Shown here: piece by piece, positions 29,565 through 39,376 of the stretch | Layout of the letters: each line of letters begins with the position of its first letter | How positions within the stretch are numbered: position 1 is the stretch's first letter | Assembly (NCBI GenBank): GCA_001247695.2 | Contig: LGRX02024682.1 | Location: 62,001 to 126,000 of the forward strand | DNA length: 64,000 nt | Source of the DNA: Cymbomonas tetramitiformis | Lineage: Eukaryota; Chlorophyta; Pyramimonadophyceae; Pyramimonadales; Pyramimonadaceae | Direction: 5' to 3' | Program-made: the position numbers and the translations under genes | Notes under the pieces: model-generated | What the model saw: the letters and a program-made list of their open reading frames with translations, nothing else | Told to the model about the DNA's origin: nothing | The model's database searches: none

Positions 29565-30215
29565 TGGAATCCGATAATATTCGATGCCTGCTCGATGCTG
29601 TTAGATGTCTGTTCGATAATATTCGAAGATTGGTTGATAATACTCGATGCCCACTCGATAACACTCGATGCCCACTCGATAATATTCAATGTCCAACCGA
29701 TAATATTCGATGACTACCCGATAACATCCAATGATTGTTCGATAATATTCGATGACTGTTCGATAACATGCAATGACCACTCGATAACATTCGATGACCA
29801 CTCGATAATATTCAATGACTAACCGATAATATTCGGTTACTTCTCGATGATATACGACGACTACTCGATAATCTTCGATGATTTCTCGATAACATGCGAT
29901 GAATATTCGATAACATACGATGACCACTCGATAATATTCGATGACTACTCGATGATAGTCGACGACTCCTCGATAATATTCGATGATTTATCGATAATAT
30001 TCGATGACGGCTCGATGATATTTGATGACTACTCGATAATAATTTATGGTTGTTCGATAACATTCGATGAATGTTCGATAACATGCGATAGCCACTCGAT
30101 AACATTCGACGATTACTCGATGATATTCGATGACTACCCGATAATACTCGATAACTGCTCGATAATATTCGATGACATATCGATAAGTTTCGATGATTGC
30201 TCGATAATATTTGTC
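29565..30215 (+). repeat. 21-bp repeat array, left arm, copy 3
   Basis: About 30 units of TCGATAATATTCGATGACTA plus C. In one plus-strand frame each unit reads SIIFDDY, giving open frames at 29559-29822 and 29847-30221. The opposite arm is at 31140-32100. Confidence 0.88.
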
Positions 30216-30990
30216 ATATGACAGTCAAAAATCGTCGGTCATACCCCAAAAATCGTCGGTCATAACCACATGACATCCTATGACAGTCGAAAATCGTCGG
30301 TCATACCCCCAAAATCGTCGGTCATAGCCACATGACATTCAAAATTCGTCGGTCATACCCCAAAAATCGTCATGCCACGACATCATAGCCAGAAATTCGT
30401 CGGTCACACCCGAATCGTCGGTCATAGCCACATGACATCCTATGACATGACATGACAGTCCAAAATCGTCGGTCATACCCCAGAAATCGTCGGTCTTAGC
30501 CACATGACATCATATGACAGTCGAAAAAGGTCGGTCATACCTCGTCTTTTTCACTCAAAGAAATATCTTGCATGTAGTCTTTGTCACTCATTTCGAATCT
30601 TGCATGTGGTCTTTGTCATTCATTAAAAATCTTGCATGTAGTCTGTGTCACCCTTCCGCAAATCCTACACCGCAAGATTCCATCTGATAATTTTAAATCT
30701 AATGGTGTTACAAGCATCAAATCTGTTAATTTTTAAATCTAATGGTGTACACTGTTTTAAGTGAAGTGAGTCACCTGTGTCAAGTAGATTTGTAAAGTAG
30801 TGTCACTAATTTTTTTCATTTGATTTTATTTCGTCACCCAAACAAATCTGGACAGTGAGTTGTGTCACTAAAAAATATCTTTGATGTGAGGTGAGTCACC
30901 CTACACAGAATGACTATGACTGGTCACAAAAACACAGATGACAGATGACAGATGACAGATGACAGATGACATATGACATATGACATAAAA
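30216..30990. repeat. Centre of the arrays: CGTCGGTCATA repeats and spacer
   Basis: Units with AAAATCGTCGGTCATACCCC and CACATGACATCCTATGACAG repeat seven or so times to about 30540. A spacer with duplicated CTTGCATGTAGTCTTTGTCA and ATCTAATGGTGT follows, then ATGACAG repeats at about 30940-30980. No gene is present. Confidence 0.7.
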
Positions 30991-31160
30991 AAAAAGATTT
31001 TTTTCAAAAAATAAAAAAGGTGCGGAAACATAAACCGATGACCCTCATATAAAAAAATCTTCTAAATTCGATTATTTTCGTGCTGAACATTGCACAAAAT
31101 CGATTTTGGGACTTTTTTCCCGGCAAACATTGAAAAAATCGCAGTCCCTCGGTAGTCATC
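30991..31160 (-). other. Core block shared by the array regions of copies 2 and 3
   Basis: About 170 bp, from the A-rich AAAAGATTTTTTTC to CAGTCCCTCGGTAGTC, is nearly identical to 57270-57445 although the sequences to its left differ. On the minus strand it encodes a 28-residue tail (GTAIFSMFAGKKVPKSILCN, then VQHENNRI and stop) in frame with the SIIFDDY units; the same tail and stop are seen in copy 2. Confidence 0.6.
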
Positions 31161-32100
31161 GAAAATTATCGAGTAGTCATCAAGTATTGTGAGGTAGTCA
31201 TTAAATATCATCGAGCACTCATTAATTATTATCGAGCAGTCATCAAATATTATCGAGCAGTTATCGATTGTTATCGAGTAGTTATCGATTATTATCGAGA
31301 AGTTATAGATTATTATCGAGAAGTTATCGAAAATTATCGAGTAGTTATCAAATGTTATCGAGTGGTCATCGAAAATTATCGAGTGGTCGTCGAAAATTAT
31401 CGAACAGTCATCTAACGTCATCGAGTAGTCATCGAATAATATCGGACAGTCATCGAATATTACAGAATAGTCATCGAATACTATCGAGTAGATTTGGAAT
31501 ATTATCGAGTGGTCATCGAATATTATCGAGCAATCATGGAATGTTATCGAGTAGTCATCAAATAGTATCGGGTAGTCGTCGAATATTATCGAGTAGTTTT
31601 GGAATATTATCAAGCGGTCATCAAGTATTGTCGAATAGTCATCAAATGATATCAAGAAATTGTCGAATATTATCGCGAAATCATCGAATTTTATCGGTTT
31701 ATCATCGAATATTAACAAATAATCATCGAACATCATCGAGTAGATAACGAATATCATCGAGTGGTCATCGAATATTATCGGGTAGTCATCAAGTTTTGTC
31801 GAGTAGTCATCGAATGATATCGAACACTCATCAATTATTGTCGAATAGTCATCAAATATTGTCGAATGTGGTTTTTCTCATCTCAAGAAATCATCGAATG
31901 TCATCGAGTAATCATAGCGAATATTATCGCAAAATCATTGATTTTTATCGGTTTATCATTGAATATTAACAAATAATCAACGAACATCGAGTAGTCATGC
32001 AATGCCATCGAATAGTTATCAAATATCATCGAGTAGTCATCGAATGCCATCAAGATACTCATCGAGCATCATCGAATAGTCATTGAACATGTCTAAACAT
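31140..32100 (-). repeat. 21-bp repeat array, right arm, copy 3
   Basis: It is the inverse of the left arm (ATCGAATATTATCGAGTAGTC units, more diverged). The minus-strand frame 31062-31757 stays open for 231 codons as SIIFDDY-like units and ends in the core-block tail. Confidence 0.85.
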
Positions 32101-32247
32101 CGAGTAGACTAAAAATTAGATGAACGACATCGAGGTGTGCTTAATACTACCCATTAATTATCGTTCGCTAACGAGAGTTCATTGAGAATCGTTATTAGAA
32201 GTCGTCAACTATTAGCAGACATTTATTGAATTATGGGTTTTGCAATT

Positions 32248-32478
32248 TTACCACAACAATTTGTCAGCATAATAATTGTTTGTTCCTGTTTTATTCCTGT
32301 TTTCATTATGTCTTAACTTGTATAACTTCCTCCTTTGGTTAGCATACTTGATACCTTTCGATTTAATATAACTTGGGTAGTCCATCATACCTCTTGCTCC
32401 AATACTTGCTATTTTCTTATCATTTTTCTTATCAAACACATCAAGTTTTTTTATTTTTATTAGTTGAAACTTTAACAT
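32248..32478 (-). CDS. DUF5754-like small protein, copy 3
   Basis: The frame contains KKLDVFDKKNDKKIASIGAR, GMMDYPSYIKSKG and a tyrosine/arginine-rich end (RRKLYKLRHNEN, ADKLLW). This matches the copies at 36917-37207 and 58396-58671. The first residues differ because of a shift near 32,470: the intact copies begin MTCKYSISQYTKDKANKLNV and that sequence is present here at 32,480-32,540 in another frame. Confidence 0.6.
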   Translation of the reverse strand: MLKFQLIKIKKLDVFDKKNDKKIASIGARGMMDYPSYIKSKGIKYANQRRKLYKLRHNENRNKTGTNNYYADKLLW

Positions 32479-32563
32479 AAACATTCAGTTTATTTGCTTT
32501 GTCTTTAGTGTATTGAGATATTGAATACTTACAAGTCATTTATATAGTCTATGTTATTATATT

Positions 32564-33882
32564 ATGCAAGAGTCTTTGTGCTCACCGTTGAATAATTTTT
32601 GCAATAACAAAGTGCTGAATTCATCAAGTAAGATATTCAGTTTTCCTAATAACATGGATACTCCTAATTCAGTTTCAGATTTATATAAAAGGTATGAGTC
32701 AAATGAAAGTGAAAAGAAACGATATAGAGTTCAAATGAATAGCTTGTTCAAACAATTAGGTGACTTACAACCGTCACAAATTCAACAATCATTTTCCAAT
32801 AGTCTTAGGGAAAAGGCTCTCCATGTTGGAATATCTTCTTATCTCGGTTCAAGAAATTATCAATCTGATTTATTATTTCCGGGCGGTTATGAACATAACA
32901 CCTATGTGACCGCTCAAAGACAATTGAATAAAGATATTCTCAACAATCGATTCAATATCGACCCGGAGCTTTCAAATTATGACGCCGTAGTACTCAATAA
33001 TGGAAATAATCAAATACATATTGCATATCACGGTGCGTCGTCAAATCCATCCTACTTAAATGAAGATAAAGCGGACATATTTTCGGTGATTAAAGGTAAA
33101 CATGAAACACGAGATTCATTTTTAAGAGCTGAAAAGGTATATTTAGACACATTGAAAAAGTATCCTAATCATGACATTGAATTGTTAGGGACATCTTTGG
33201 GCGGTGCGAAATCCATTCATGTCGGCGAGAAATTCAATGTTAAATCGACGACCTTCAACCCCTTTCTTTCACATGTACATACTCCTAAAGTTAATGGAAA
33301 TGCACCGCAAAATATTCATCGAGTTGTAACTGATTGGGCCACTGCGGGAGCTTTAAAAATATCATCAAATTCAAATAGAAAGTTGTTTCATTATTTCGAA
33401 AACAAGAACCCTTATGATTTATTGAAAGCACCGTATCAATATATCACTTCGCCGCATAATCTCAAACAGTTCTTTCAAATGCCAAAGAATAACAAAGTTA
33501 ATAAGGTAAATTTATTGAAATCTACATTTCGAATACTATAGGGACCGGACTCGATGTGTTGATGTTCGGAAATGCTTTGAATGACGCAAGAAATCTTTCA
33601 TCAAAAAATGTTGGAAGTGATGAATTTAACAATCGAATTTCAGAAGATTTAAATCCATTAGGACTGTTAGGAGTGAATTTCGATATTGACAAAAGTTACT
33701 TGCATGATGATGCACCTTTGGAAGCAAGATTATTAGCTGATTATATATCTAACAAAGGTCCTCAAAGAATGACAAAATTTGATAGAAGTATAGACAAATC
33801 ACAATTGAATAAGTATACATCCATTAACGAAAATACGATTAAAGATAAAAATAATAATGTTTTGGTAAATTATGGAACGTGA
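32564..33882 (+). pseudogene. Lipase-like hydrolase, copy 3, one frameshift
   Basis: It is homologous over its whole length to 35561-36892. Residues 1-325 are in one frame, ending at 33541 after LLKSTFRIL; the last 108 are open from 33556 in another. Comparison with 63225-63245 (TTTAATACTATAGGG) shows an extra CG-type change at about 33530 as the cause. The nucleophile elbow GTSLGG is intact. See the intact copy for function. Confidence 0.8.
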
Positions 33883-34105
33883 ACACTTAATAAAAAATGC
33901 TCAGATTTTGTACCCTGATTTATCAACATTTTATATTGAATTGATTGTTGATGATTATATCAAAAGACCACAATTATATGACGATATGTATAATGGAAAC
34001 ATTGAATTACCTTTACCATTAAAAAGAGATTCAAAAGAAGATATCGAAATGAATAAAAACTATATTGATATTATAAATAGAGATAGTCATGAGTGTAATA
34101 TCTGA
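33872..34105 (+). CDS. Conserved 77-residue protein between lipase and capsid-type gene
   Basis: It starts MEREHLIKNAQILYPDLSTF and contains IELIVDDYIKRP and a Leu/Pro-rich segment. It overlaps the lipase end by 11 bp and the next gene start by 17 bp. The same overlaps occur at 35338-35571 and 63570-63803, so the three genes form a tight conserved cluster. It is acidic and helical with no recognised domain. Confidence 0.7.
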   Translation: MEREHLIKNAQILYPDLSTFYIELIVDDYIKRPQLYDDMYNGNIELPLPLKRDSKEDIEMNKNYIDIINRDSHECNI

Positions 34106-34998
34106 ACGTACACTTTATTTATCAAGTGAAGACCTTTCATCGTTTGGTGATTCCAGAATTATCAACATTAATGTGCCGACACAATTAACAAATTACAAAA
34201 ATACGAACAAATTAAAAATCATTGTAAATTCATTTTCGGCTGCAAAAACATGGTATACCATTAATGAATATAACTCAATTTTTTATATAGCAAACACAAA
34301 CTCTGATGATTTGTATGAATGTAGAATACCTGATGGAAATTATACAGATTTAGACGATATAAAAACGATTTTAGAAACGATTATTTTAGATGTTCTTGTT
34401 GCAAACTTTGGGTTTGCAAGGCCTGCGGATAGAGTTGATGTTACTTACGATGCAATTTCAGGACATTTTACTATTACACTTAGTAAACCTGCTTTGAATA
34501 TTAAATTTGTTTCATTTTCGATAACTGGTGATTTTCAAGCAGTGCCTGGAAGTCCATTAGATGATGCATTAAATGATATCTTTAATTCACCAGGAAAATA
34601 TAACGATGTTGACCAAATATTAGGGGGACGAACAAACAAATCAGTTGCTGGTCTTACAAACATTTCACAGATTAACGACTTGTTCGATATCGAAACTGTA
34701 AATGAAGTATTTATTTCCAAATTTCCTGGTAATTTACAAACAAACGATGCTATTTATCTTAGAATATCAACGTTGCCCACAAATAATTTACAAAGCACAA
34801 ATCTTTCTAATAATTTTAAAGAAAATCAAATCATTAGTAGTGACATTTTAGGAAAAGTATTGTTACCGTCAGATTTAACTAATCAATTTATTACTTATTT
34901 AGATTATGATGAAAACTTTTCTATAGATGTGCAAGCATCTCAATTTTCTCAATTAAGAATTTCAATTACCGACAACAAATCCAGACTAATTCCTATAC
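34089..34998 (+). pseudogene. Putative minor-capsid/penton-type protein, cut at inverted junction
   Basis: About 303 native residues start MSVISERTLYLSSEDLSSFG. The N-terminal part has NINVPTQLTNYKNTNKLKII and IPDGNYTDLDDIKTILETII, a pattern (beta strands, then I-P-x-GNY before a helix) seen in minor structural proteins of polinton-like viruses and large DNA viruses. That assignment is by pattern only. The frame continues to 35057 but residues after about 34998 come from antisense of the inverted copy. No double-jelly-roll major capsid is visible nearby. Confidence 0.5.
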
Positions 34999-35005
34999 GT
35001 AACAT
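34990..35005. other. Inverted junction between copies 3 and 1
   Basis: To the left lies the capsid-type gene on the plus strand (about 303 codons). To the right lies the same gene on the minus strand (about 120 codons, ending near VDVTY). The breakpoints differ by about 550 bp in gene coordinates, so this is a joined inversion and not a perfect palindrome. Confidence 0.85.
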
Positions 35006-35354
35006 CAACCCTATCCGCAGGTCTTGCAAATCCAAAGTGAGCGACAAGAACATCTAAAATAATCGTTTCTAAAATCGTTTTTATATCATCTAAATCTGTA
35101 TAATTTCCATCAGGTATTCTACATTCATACAAATCATCTTTGTTTGTGTTCGCTATATAAAAAATTGAATTATATTCATTGATGGTATACCAAGTCTTTG
35201 CAGCCGAAAATGAATTTACAATGATTTTTAATTTATTTGTATTTTTGTAATTTGTTAATTGTGTCGGTATATTGATATTAATGATTCTTGAATCACCATA
35301 CGATGAAAGGTCTTCACTTGAAAGATAAAGTGTACGTTCAGATATTACACTCAT
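34999..35354 (-). pseudogene. Putative capsid-type protein, N-terminal 120 residues
   Basis: It is nearly identical to the start of 34089-34998 (IPDGNYTDLDDIKTILETII, ending RPADRVDVTY) and then lost at the inverted junction. Confidence 0.65.
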
Positions 35355-35571
35355 AACTATCTCTATTTATAATATCTATATAGTTTTTATTCATTTCAAT
35401 ATCATCCTTTGAATCTCTTTGTAATGGTAAAGGAACATCGATATTACCATTATACATGTCGTCATAAAATTGTGGTCTTTTGATATAATCATCGACGATT
35501 AATTCGATATAAAATGTGCATAAATCAGGATACAAAATCTGAGCGTTCTTAATCAATTGTTCACGTTCCAT
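35338..35571 (-). CDS. Conserved 77-residue protein, copy 1
   Basis: Overlaps with both neighbours are as in copy 3. It differs from the copy-3 protein at about eight residues, mostly conservative (LCTFYIE, FYDDMYNGNIDVPLPLQR), which argues for selection on the protein. Confidence 0.7.
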   Translation of the reverse strand: MEREQLIKNAQILYPDLCTFYIELIVDDYIKRPQFYDDMYNGNIDVPLPLQRDSKDDIEMNKNYIDIINRDSYECNI

Positions 35572-36892
35572 AATTTACCAAAACATTATTATTTTTATCT
35601 TTAATCATATTTTCATTGATGGATGTATACTTATTTGATTGTGATTTATCTATACTTCTATCAAATGATGTCATTCTTTGAGGACCTTTGTTAGATATAT
35701 AATCAGCCAATAATCTTGCTTCTAGGGGTGCGTCGTCATGCAAGTAATTTTTATCAATATCGAAATTCACTCCTAAAAGTCCTAATGGATTTAAATCTTC
35801 GGAAATTTGATTGTTGAATTCATCTATTTCAACATTATTTAATGACATATTTTTTGCATCGTTCAAAGCATTTGCAAACATCGATACATCAAGTCCGGTT
35901 CCTATAGTATTTAATGTCGATTTCAATAAATTAACTTTATTTACTTTGTTATTCTTTGGTAATTGAAAGAATTGTTTTAAATTATGAGGCGAAGTTACAT
36001 ATTGATATGGTTGTCTAAATAGGTCATACGGATTCTTATTTTCGAAGTAATGAAACAATTTTCTATTTGAATTTGATGGTATTTTCAAAGCTCCCGCAGT
36101 GGCCCAATCAATTACAACTCGATGAATATTTTGTGATGCATTTCCTTTAACTTTAGGAGTATGTATATGCGATAGAAAAGGATTGAAGGTCGTCGATTTG
36201 ACATTGAATTTTTCACCGACATGGATAGATTTCGCACCGCCAAGACTTGTTCCCAATAATTCAATATCATGATTCGGATACTTTTTAATTGTGTCTAAAT
36301 ATACTTTTTCGGCTCTACGAAATGAATCTCTTGTTTCATGTTTTCCTTTAATTACCGAAAATATGTCCACTTTATCTTCATCTAAATACGATGGATTCGA
36401 TGAGGCACCATGGTATGCAATATGAATTTTATTATTTCCATTATTGAGCACTACGGCGTCATAATTTGAAAGCTCCGGGTCGATATTGAATCGATTGTTG
36501 AGAATATCTTTATTCAATTGTCTTTGAGCGGTCACATAGGTGTTATGTTCATAACCGCCCGGAAATAACAAATCAGATTGATAATTTCTTGAACCGAGAT
36601 AAGAAGATATTCCGACATGATATGCTTTTTCCCTAAGACTATTGGGAAATGATTGTTGAATTTGTGACGGTTGTAAGTCACCTAATTGTTTGAATAAGTT
36701 ATTCAATTGAACTCTATATTGTTTATTATCAATGTCATTTAACTTATATCTTTTTTTCACCTTCGGAACTATAAAAGTATTATCGGTATTTTGAAAATTG
36801 AATATGTTATTTGATGCATTGTAAACTTTGTCTTTACAAAAATCATTTTGAATGAATAACGGTGAGCATAATGGTTTATTATGTATTTCCAT
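35561..36892 (-). CDS. Lipase-like alpha/beta hydrolase, intact
   Basis: This intact 443-residue protein has a nucleophile elbow at ELLGTSLGGAK (GxSxG, about residue 215) and, before it, IHIAYHGASSNPSY with an oxyanion-type HG. The pattern resembles class-3-type lipases. A histidine after the elbow (for example SPHNLKQ) could complete the triad. Lipases and phospholipases occur in some polinton-like viruses and are thought to aid membrane breach or host lipid use; the role here is inferred. It is the first of a three-gene overlapping cluster with the 77-residue and capsid-type genes. Confidence 0.78.
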   Translation of the reverse strand: MEIHNKPLCSPLFIQNDFCKDKVYNASNNIFNFQNTDNTFIVPKVKKRYKLNDIDNKQYRVQLNNLFKQLGDLQPSQIQQSFPNSLREKAYHVGISSYLGSRNYQSDLLFPGGYEHNTYVTAQRQLNKDILNNRFNIDPELSNYDAVVLNNGNNKIHIAYHGASSNPSYLDEDKVDIFSVIKGKHETRDSFRRAEKVYLDTIKKYPNHDIELLGTSLGGAKSIHVGEKFNVKSTTFNPFLSHIHTPKVKGNASQNIHRVVIDWATAGALKIPSNSNRKLFHYFENKNPYDLFRQPYQYVTSPHNLKQFFQLPKNNKVNKVNLLKSTLNTIGTGLDVSMFANALNDAKNMSLNNVEIDEFNNQISEDLNPLGLLGVNFDIDKNYLHDDAPLEARLLADYISNKGPQRMTSFDRSIDKSQSNKYTSINENMIKDKNNNVLVNYGT

Positions 36893-36916
36893 ATATATAT
36901 TATAGCATATACTATA

Positions 36917-37207
36917 ATGACTTGTAAGTATTCAATATCACAATACACCAAAGATAAAGCAAATAAACTAAATGTATATGTTAAGATATCAACAAATAAA
37001 GACAAGAAGGTTGATGTGTTTGATAAGAAAAGTAATAAGAAAATAGCAAGTGTCGGTGCGTGCGGTATGATGGATTATCCATCTTATATTAAGTCAAAAG
37101 GTATCAAGTATGCTAACCAAAGGAGAAAGTTATATAAGTTAAGACACAATAAATACAGAAATAAGACAGGAACAAACAGTTATTATGCTGATAAATTGCT
37201 GTGGTGA
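36917..37207 (+). CDS. DUF5754-like small protein, copy 1
   Basis: I chose the start at 36917 (MTCKYSISQYTKDKANKLNV) because it is shared with copy 2. The 96 residues carry KKVDVFDKKSNKKIASVGAC, DYPSYIKSKGIKYANQRRKL and the end YYADKLLW. This matches the layout of DUF5754 (basic strand, FG or VG turn, DYxxY, RRKxYxxRH, final LLW), a family known from large DNA viruses and polinton-like viruses and of unknown function. It diverges from the lipase gene, sharing about 25 bp of upstream sequence. Confidence 0.65.
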   Translation: MTCKYSISQYTKDKANKLNVYVKISTNKDKKVDVFDKKSNKKIASVGACGMMDYPSYIKSKGIKYANQRRKLYKLRHNKYRNKTGTNSYYADKLLW

Positions 37208-37367
37208 TAAGAAATTCTGCAAGTATGACACATTGTAATTGTTACATAAACATATGGATATACAAATCTCCAAAACACATATGTAAGTAATTCAGCCCTA
37301 TATTTCAAGGCCTAAAAGTAAAATCTACAAATCCTAAAATCAAAGCATAATACTTATGACTATATCT

Positions 37368-38015
37368 TTAGCCACCACGCTGGTACTTGCTCTGTCCGTT
37401 AATCATATTCGCAAAGAACACAAATACCAGAGTAAGCCCGAAGATAACTTGGGTGAAAAACAATGCCACCAATTCCGCAAAATAGTTAGTGACAAACCAA
37501 AGCACTTTTGTCGTGCCAACACAAAAGGGATTGACTGCGTTGAAAGTCTTTTGACATTGAAGGAAAGAGTGTGCCTGCTGGGTCAAGAATACGATAATTC
37601 CGAAGTAAAGCATCGCAAAAAGTCCAAAAAGAAATATTTTGGCAAATATTCCTTGGGTGTGTAGCCAGTGAGCAAACCACCCTGCATCGGACTCTGGGTT
37701 AGGTGGAGAGGTGGAAAAAGCAACTGCCAATTGATAATCCCCTATCTCATATTTGTTAAAGTTGCCCCAATATCTTTTTTGCATAAAGCCGTGGGCCGAT
37801 GCAATAGAATACAGAAAGTAAACTCCTGAAACATCTCGGCCATTGAAACGACCACGTGCAGACCAAACGTGGGTCACTTTATCTAAATATTTTTGTTCAA
37901 AGGGTTTTCCAAAACGGTCCCTCTTAATTGGAGTTCCACGAGGTGAAAGGAGAATATCACCTTCTTGAGGTGGTGCTGCTTGTGAAGTGTTGACAGGAGG
38001 CACGTTGTTGGCCAT
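37368..38015 (-). CDS. Cargo gene 1: two-segment membrane protein
   Basis: The 215-residue protein has a soluble N-terminal half (SPRGTPIKRDRFGKPFEQKY, then a Trp/Tyr-rich region with YFLYSIASAHGF) and two hydrophobic helices at about residues 125-145 (IFLFGLFAMLYFGIIVFL) and 175-205 (LVALFFTQVIFGLTLVFVFF). I do not recognise the family. It is present only in copy 1. GC content is visibly higher than in flanking viral genes, which suggests capture from a host. Confidence 0.6.
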   Translation of the reverse strand: MANNVPPVNTSQAAPPQEGDILLSPRGTPIKRDRFGKPFEQKYLDKVTHVWSARGRFNGRDVSGVYFLYSIASAHGFMQKRYWGNFNKYEIGDYQLAVAFSTSPPNPESDAGWFAHWLHTQGIFAKIFLFGLFAMLYFGIIVFLTQQAHSFLQCQKTFNAVNPFCVGTTKVLWFVTNYFAELVALFFTQVIFGLTLVFVFFANMINGQSKYQRGG

Positions 38016-38053
38016 TTAGAAAGTACTGCATCCCCACCCCACGAACGCTCAAC

Positions 38054-39169
38054 TTAGAAACTTGACATAGAGCTTGAGGAGGACACATCTTCCCCATACA
38101 AATATGGGTGTACGGTCTTCAACTGTTTGTAGTCTGACCGCAACTGTTTTAATTGCTTTGTTATATTTACAACTTCTGTCTCTTTCTCAGCGATTTCAAA
38201 CATAAGTTTTTCATTGCCCACACTTAAAGCAGCCTTCTCCTCACAAACTTCAAGAAGTTCGGATTTCAACTTCGCATTTTCTTCGTTCAGTACTTCGTTT
38301 GCAGAAAGGGCAGTTTGCAATTTTGTCAAATAACTCTTGTGCTCACGCTCGAGATCAAAATATTGTTTCTCTAAAGTTTCCATTATCGTAGCAGACTGAC
38401 GTGCAACCTCTGTCGCCGTAGTTTGGCACGAAGAATGCGACTCTGAAGAGTCCTGCCGGGAAATTGCGGCCTGTTCCAAACATAAATCGGAAACGCTAAA
38501 CTCCAGTTGTTCGATAACTGATTCATCCCGAACTATACGTGCAGCAAGAGGGATCTTGCCACGAGTCTTTTTCGCGGAATGTTCTCCAAAAGCGTTTAGA
38601 GGAGAGAAATGCGGAAGTTCAAGAGAAATTGCGGAAGGACTATTCCTGAAACGAATCGCCTCGCTACGAGCATACTCTTCCGCGACAGAAACAAACTGCG
38701 AACTTAAAAAGGAAGCTACGTCAAAGTCTTGACCTTTCTGCTTGGCTTTCAATGTAAGAAATAACTGTTTACCAAAAAGAGTAGCGAAACTTTCAACGGA
38801 TTCTCTGCTAACTTGTATGTAGCCAGCGATAACTGGAGTCATGGCCTCACAAAAGTTGTTTCCAAAAGCCTCTACTAATTGGTGCCAATGGTGTACACAC
38901 ACTACTATGTTACAACTGTTGTTTTCACACCTAATGGCTTCAAAGTCGTCTGAACCATATTTAATCATATTCTTTGGTTTGATTCCGCAACAGCGACTAC
39001 CGTTTCCTCTTTCGCGAAACGTCTCAACCGGGGGATTACACGACGAACGGATGTCATACACGCAACCTTTGCCGAGAACAAATACTCCTATGGGTCGTTT
39101 ATCGTGTTCAGGCGTTTGTGAACTACAGTTCATGCATACTGCAAGCAACAATATCAGTGGAGGAAGCAT
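38054..39169 (-). CDS. Cargo gene 2: secreted/anchored coiled-coil protein
   Basis: I prefer the ATG at 39169 because it begins a signal peptide (MLPPLILLLAVCMNCSS); the open frame extends to 39319. The mature N-terminal region has many cysteines (CVYDIRSSCNPP, RCCGIKP, CENNSCNIVVCVHHWH). A helical region and a long coiled coil follow (about 290 to the end: NEENAKLKSELLEVCEEKAA), with a Ser-rich end. No family is recognised. It is tandem with the membrane protein at 37368-38015, is absent from copies 2 and 3, and has host-like composition. The pair could act at the cell surface or in a secretory compartment, which is inference. Confidence 0.6.
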   Translation of the reverse strand: MLPPLILLLAVCMNCSSQTPEHDKRPIGVFVLGKGCVYDIRSSCNPPVETFRERGNGSRCCGIKPKNMIKYGSDDFEAIRCENNSCNIVVCVHHWHQLVEAFGNNFCEAMTPVIAGYIQVSRESVESFATLFGKQLFLTLKAKQKGQDFDVASFLSSQFVSVAEEYARSEAIRFRNSPSAISLELPHFSPLNAFGEHSAKKTRGKIPLAARIVRDESVIEQLEFSVSDLCLEQAAISRQDSSESHSSCQTTATEVARQSATIMETLEKQYFDLEREHKSYLTKLQTALSANEVLNEENAKLKSELLEVCEEKAALSVGNEKLMFEIAEKETEVVNITKQLKQLRSDYKQLKTVHPYLYGEDVSSSSSMSSF

Positions 39170-39257
39170 GATTACCTTAAAATAAAAAGATAATAGCAAG
39201 ATACGAACAGTGGGTGCTATGGGTGAGATGTATGCCTTTGACGTTTTTTCTAAGTAT

Positions 39258-39376
39258 TTACGTGCTGGAAACGTGCTGGTTACGTGCTGGAAATTTAAAT
39301 TGAGACATCTTACAGTCAAACCAAACTCTCAGGCTCAGTTTCCAGCACGTAGCCAGCACGTTTTCAGCACGTAATT
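39258..39376. repeat. Hairpin of ACGTGCTGG units before cargo gene 2
   Basis: ACGTGCTGGAAACGTGCTGG at the left faces CCAGCACGTAGCCAGCACGT at the right across about 60 bp. It lies at the upstream edge of the cargo block and may be its border or a regulatory hairpin. Confidence 0.7.

Larger units (their letters stand above)
24430..34998 (+). mobile_element. Polinton-like family 1, copy 3
   Basis: It starts with a family-1 terminal repeat inside the retrotransposon gag and keeps the order SAP protein, small acidic protein, F-box-like remnant, small basic protein, remnant of the 234-residue gene, then (after a foreign block) the charged coiled-coil gene, small genes, ATPase, methyltransferase remnant, repeat arrays, DUF5754-like, lipase and capsid-type gene. 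Polymerase, integrase and SET are absent: the segment between the 234-residue gene and the small membrane gene is replaced by 26,030-26,937. It ends at an inverted junction. Confidence 0.85.

Noticed and set aside
29601..30105. Opposite-strand YRVVIEY and HRILSSS frames across the arrays
   Set aside because: These are other reading frames of the same 21-bp unit, with no start context or conserved ends.
29847..30221. Plus-strand SIIFDDY open frames as definite genes
   Set aside because: In a repeat whose length is a multiple of three, an open unit keeps the whole array open, so length is weak evidence. I kept the idea as a finding only.
29565..32100. CRISPR-like array
   Set aside because: The units are head-to-tail 21-bp repeats with no regular unique spacers, occur in both orientations, and lie in a eukaryotic mobile element.
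34998..35057. Native C-terminus of the copy-3 capsid-type protein
   Set aside because: These codons are antisense of the inverted copy beyond the junction.
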